Source: an uncultured Clostridia bacterium (GTDB taxonomy: Bacteria > Bacillota_A > Clostridia > Christensenellales > Aristaeellaceae). From it: a DNA stretch of 5,725 bases. The stretch spans positions 1 through 5,725 of the forward strand of contig CAMVDI010000119.1 of the NCBI GenBank assembly GCA_947166205.1. Reading direction: 5' to 3'. The position numbers and the translations under genes were made by a program. Every line of letters begins with the position of its first letter. Within the stretch, counting starts at the first letter, position 1. The notes under the pieces were generated by a model that worked only from the letters and a program-made list of their open reading frames with translations, was not told the DNA's origin and made no database searches. Positions 5,671 to 5,725 of the stretch are shown here, one piece after another.

Positions 5671-5725
5671 ATGGCCTACTTAACGCTGAAAAACATCAAC
5701 AAGATCTACCCCAACGGCTTCCACG
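5671..5725 (+). CDS. Second ABC ATPase, MalK/MsmX type, 5' end only
   Basis: Only 18 codons plus one base are present before the window ends. The start reads M-A-Y-L-T-L-K-N-I-N-K-I-Y-P-N-G-F-H, which is the typical beginning of MsmX/UgpC/MalK ATPases (strand 1, then K-I-Y-PNG before the A-loop region). It matches the first ATPase at 8 of 18 positions (M1, A2, L4, L6, K11, I12, Y13, N15). Walker A and later motifs lie outside the window, so completeness and activity cannot be judged. It follows a second pair of four-helix genes exactly as the first ATPase follows the first pair. Two different ATPases in one operon suggest a heterodimer or two alternative engines; this is inference. Confidence 0.82.
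   Translation, partial: MAYLTLKNINKIYPNGFH

Noticed and set aside
4455..5672. Open frame of 405 codons on the minus strand
   Set aside because: Antisense to two membrane genes in the same frame as each other, with the same low-complexity H/Q/G/R composition and no recognisable domain.

Overview
The window is about 60% GC (estimated by eye) and densely coding, with every convincing gene on the + strand. Strong AGGAGG-type ribosome sites, MsmX/MalK-type ATPases and an LplA-like sugar-binding protein suggest a Gram-positive Clostridia-like gut or rumen bacterium. A Christensenellales-type lineage is possible, but that assignment is a guess from style and not from any marker gene.

Layout: (1) 10-2046 is a large exported solute-binding protein. 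(2) 2047-2144 is a 98-base gap with two consecutive hairpins, the second a long stem capped by a UUCG tetraloop, followed by the ribosome site of the next gene. (3) 2145-2735 and 2739-3212 are two small four-helix membrane proteins. (4) 3225-4298 is a complete MalK/MsmX/UgpC-type ABC ATPase. (5) 4302-4877 and 4881-5606 are two more small four-helix membrane proteins. (6) From 5671 a second MalK/MsmX-type ATPase begins and is cut by the window edge.

This reads as one operon for an ABC importer, probably for a carbohydrate. The binding protein captures substrate outside the cell and the ATPases power transport. Canonical permeases with an EAA coupling loop are not in the window and may lie downstream. 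The four small membrane proteins are not recognisable permeases. Their order and topology suggest a tandemly repeated three-gene cassette: membrane protein A (long outer loops, D-[I/V]-H before helix 4), membrane protein B (short outer loops), then ATPase. Copy 1 is 2145-4298 and copy 2 starts at 4302. This is the most interesting feature here: an importer operon with a duplicated module of uncharacterised four-helix proteins, each pair placed before its own ATPase.

Secondary points of interest are the intercistronic hairpin, whose 5' arm could alternatively pair with the ribosome site of the first membrane protein; the absence of a lipobox on the binding protein; and the fact that the five genes from 2145 to 5606 share one reading frame, separated only by one stop codon plus one to four codons.
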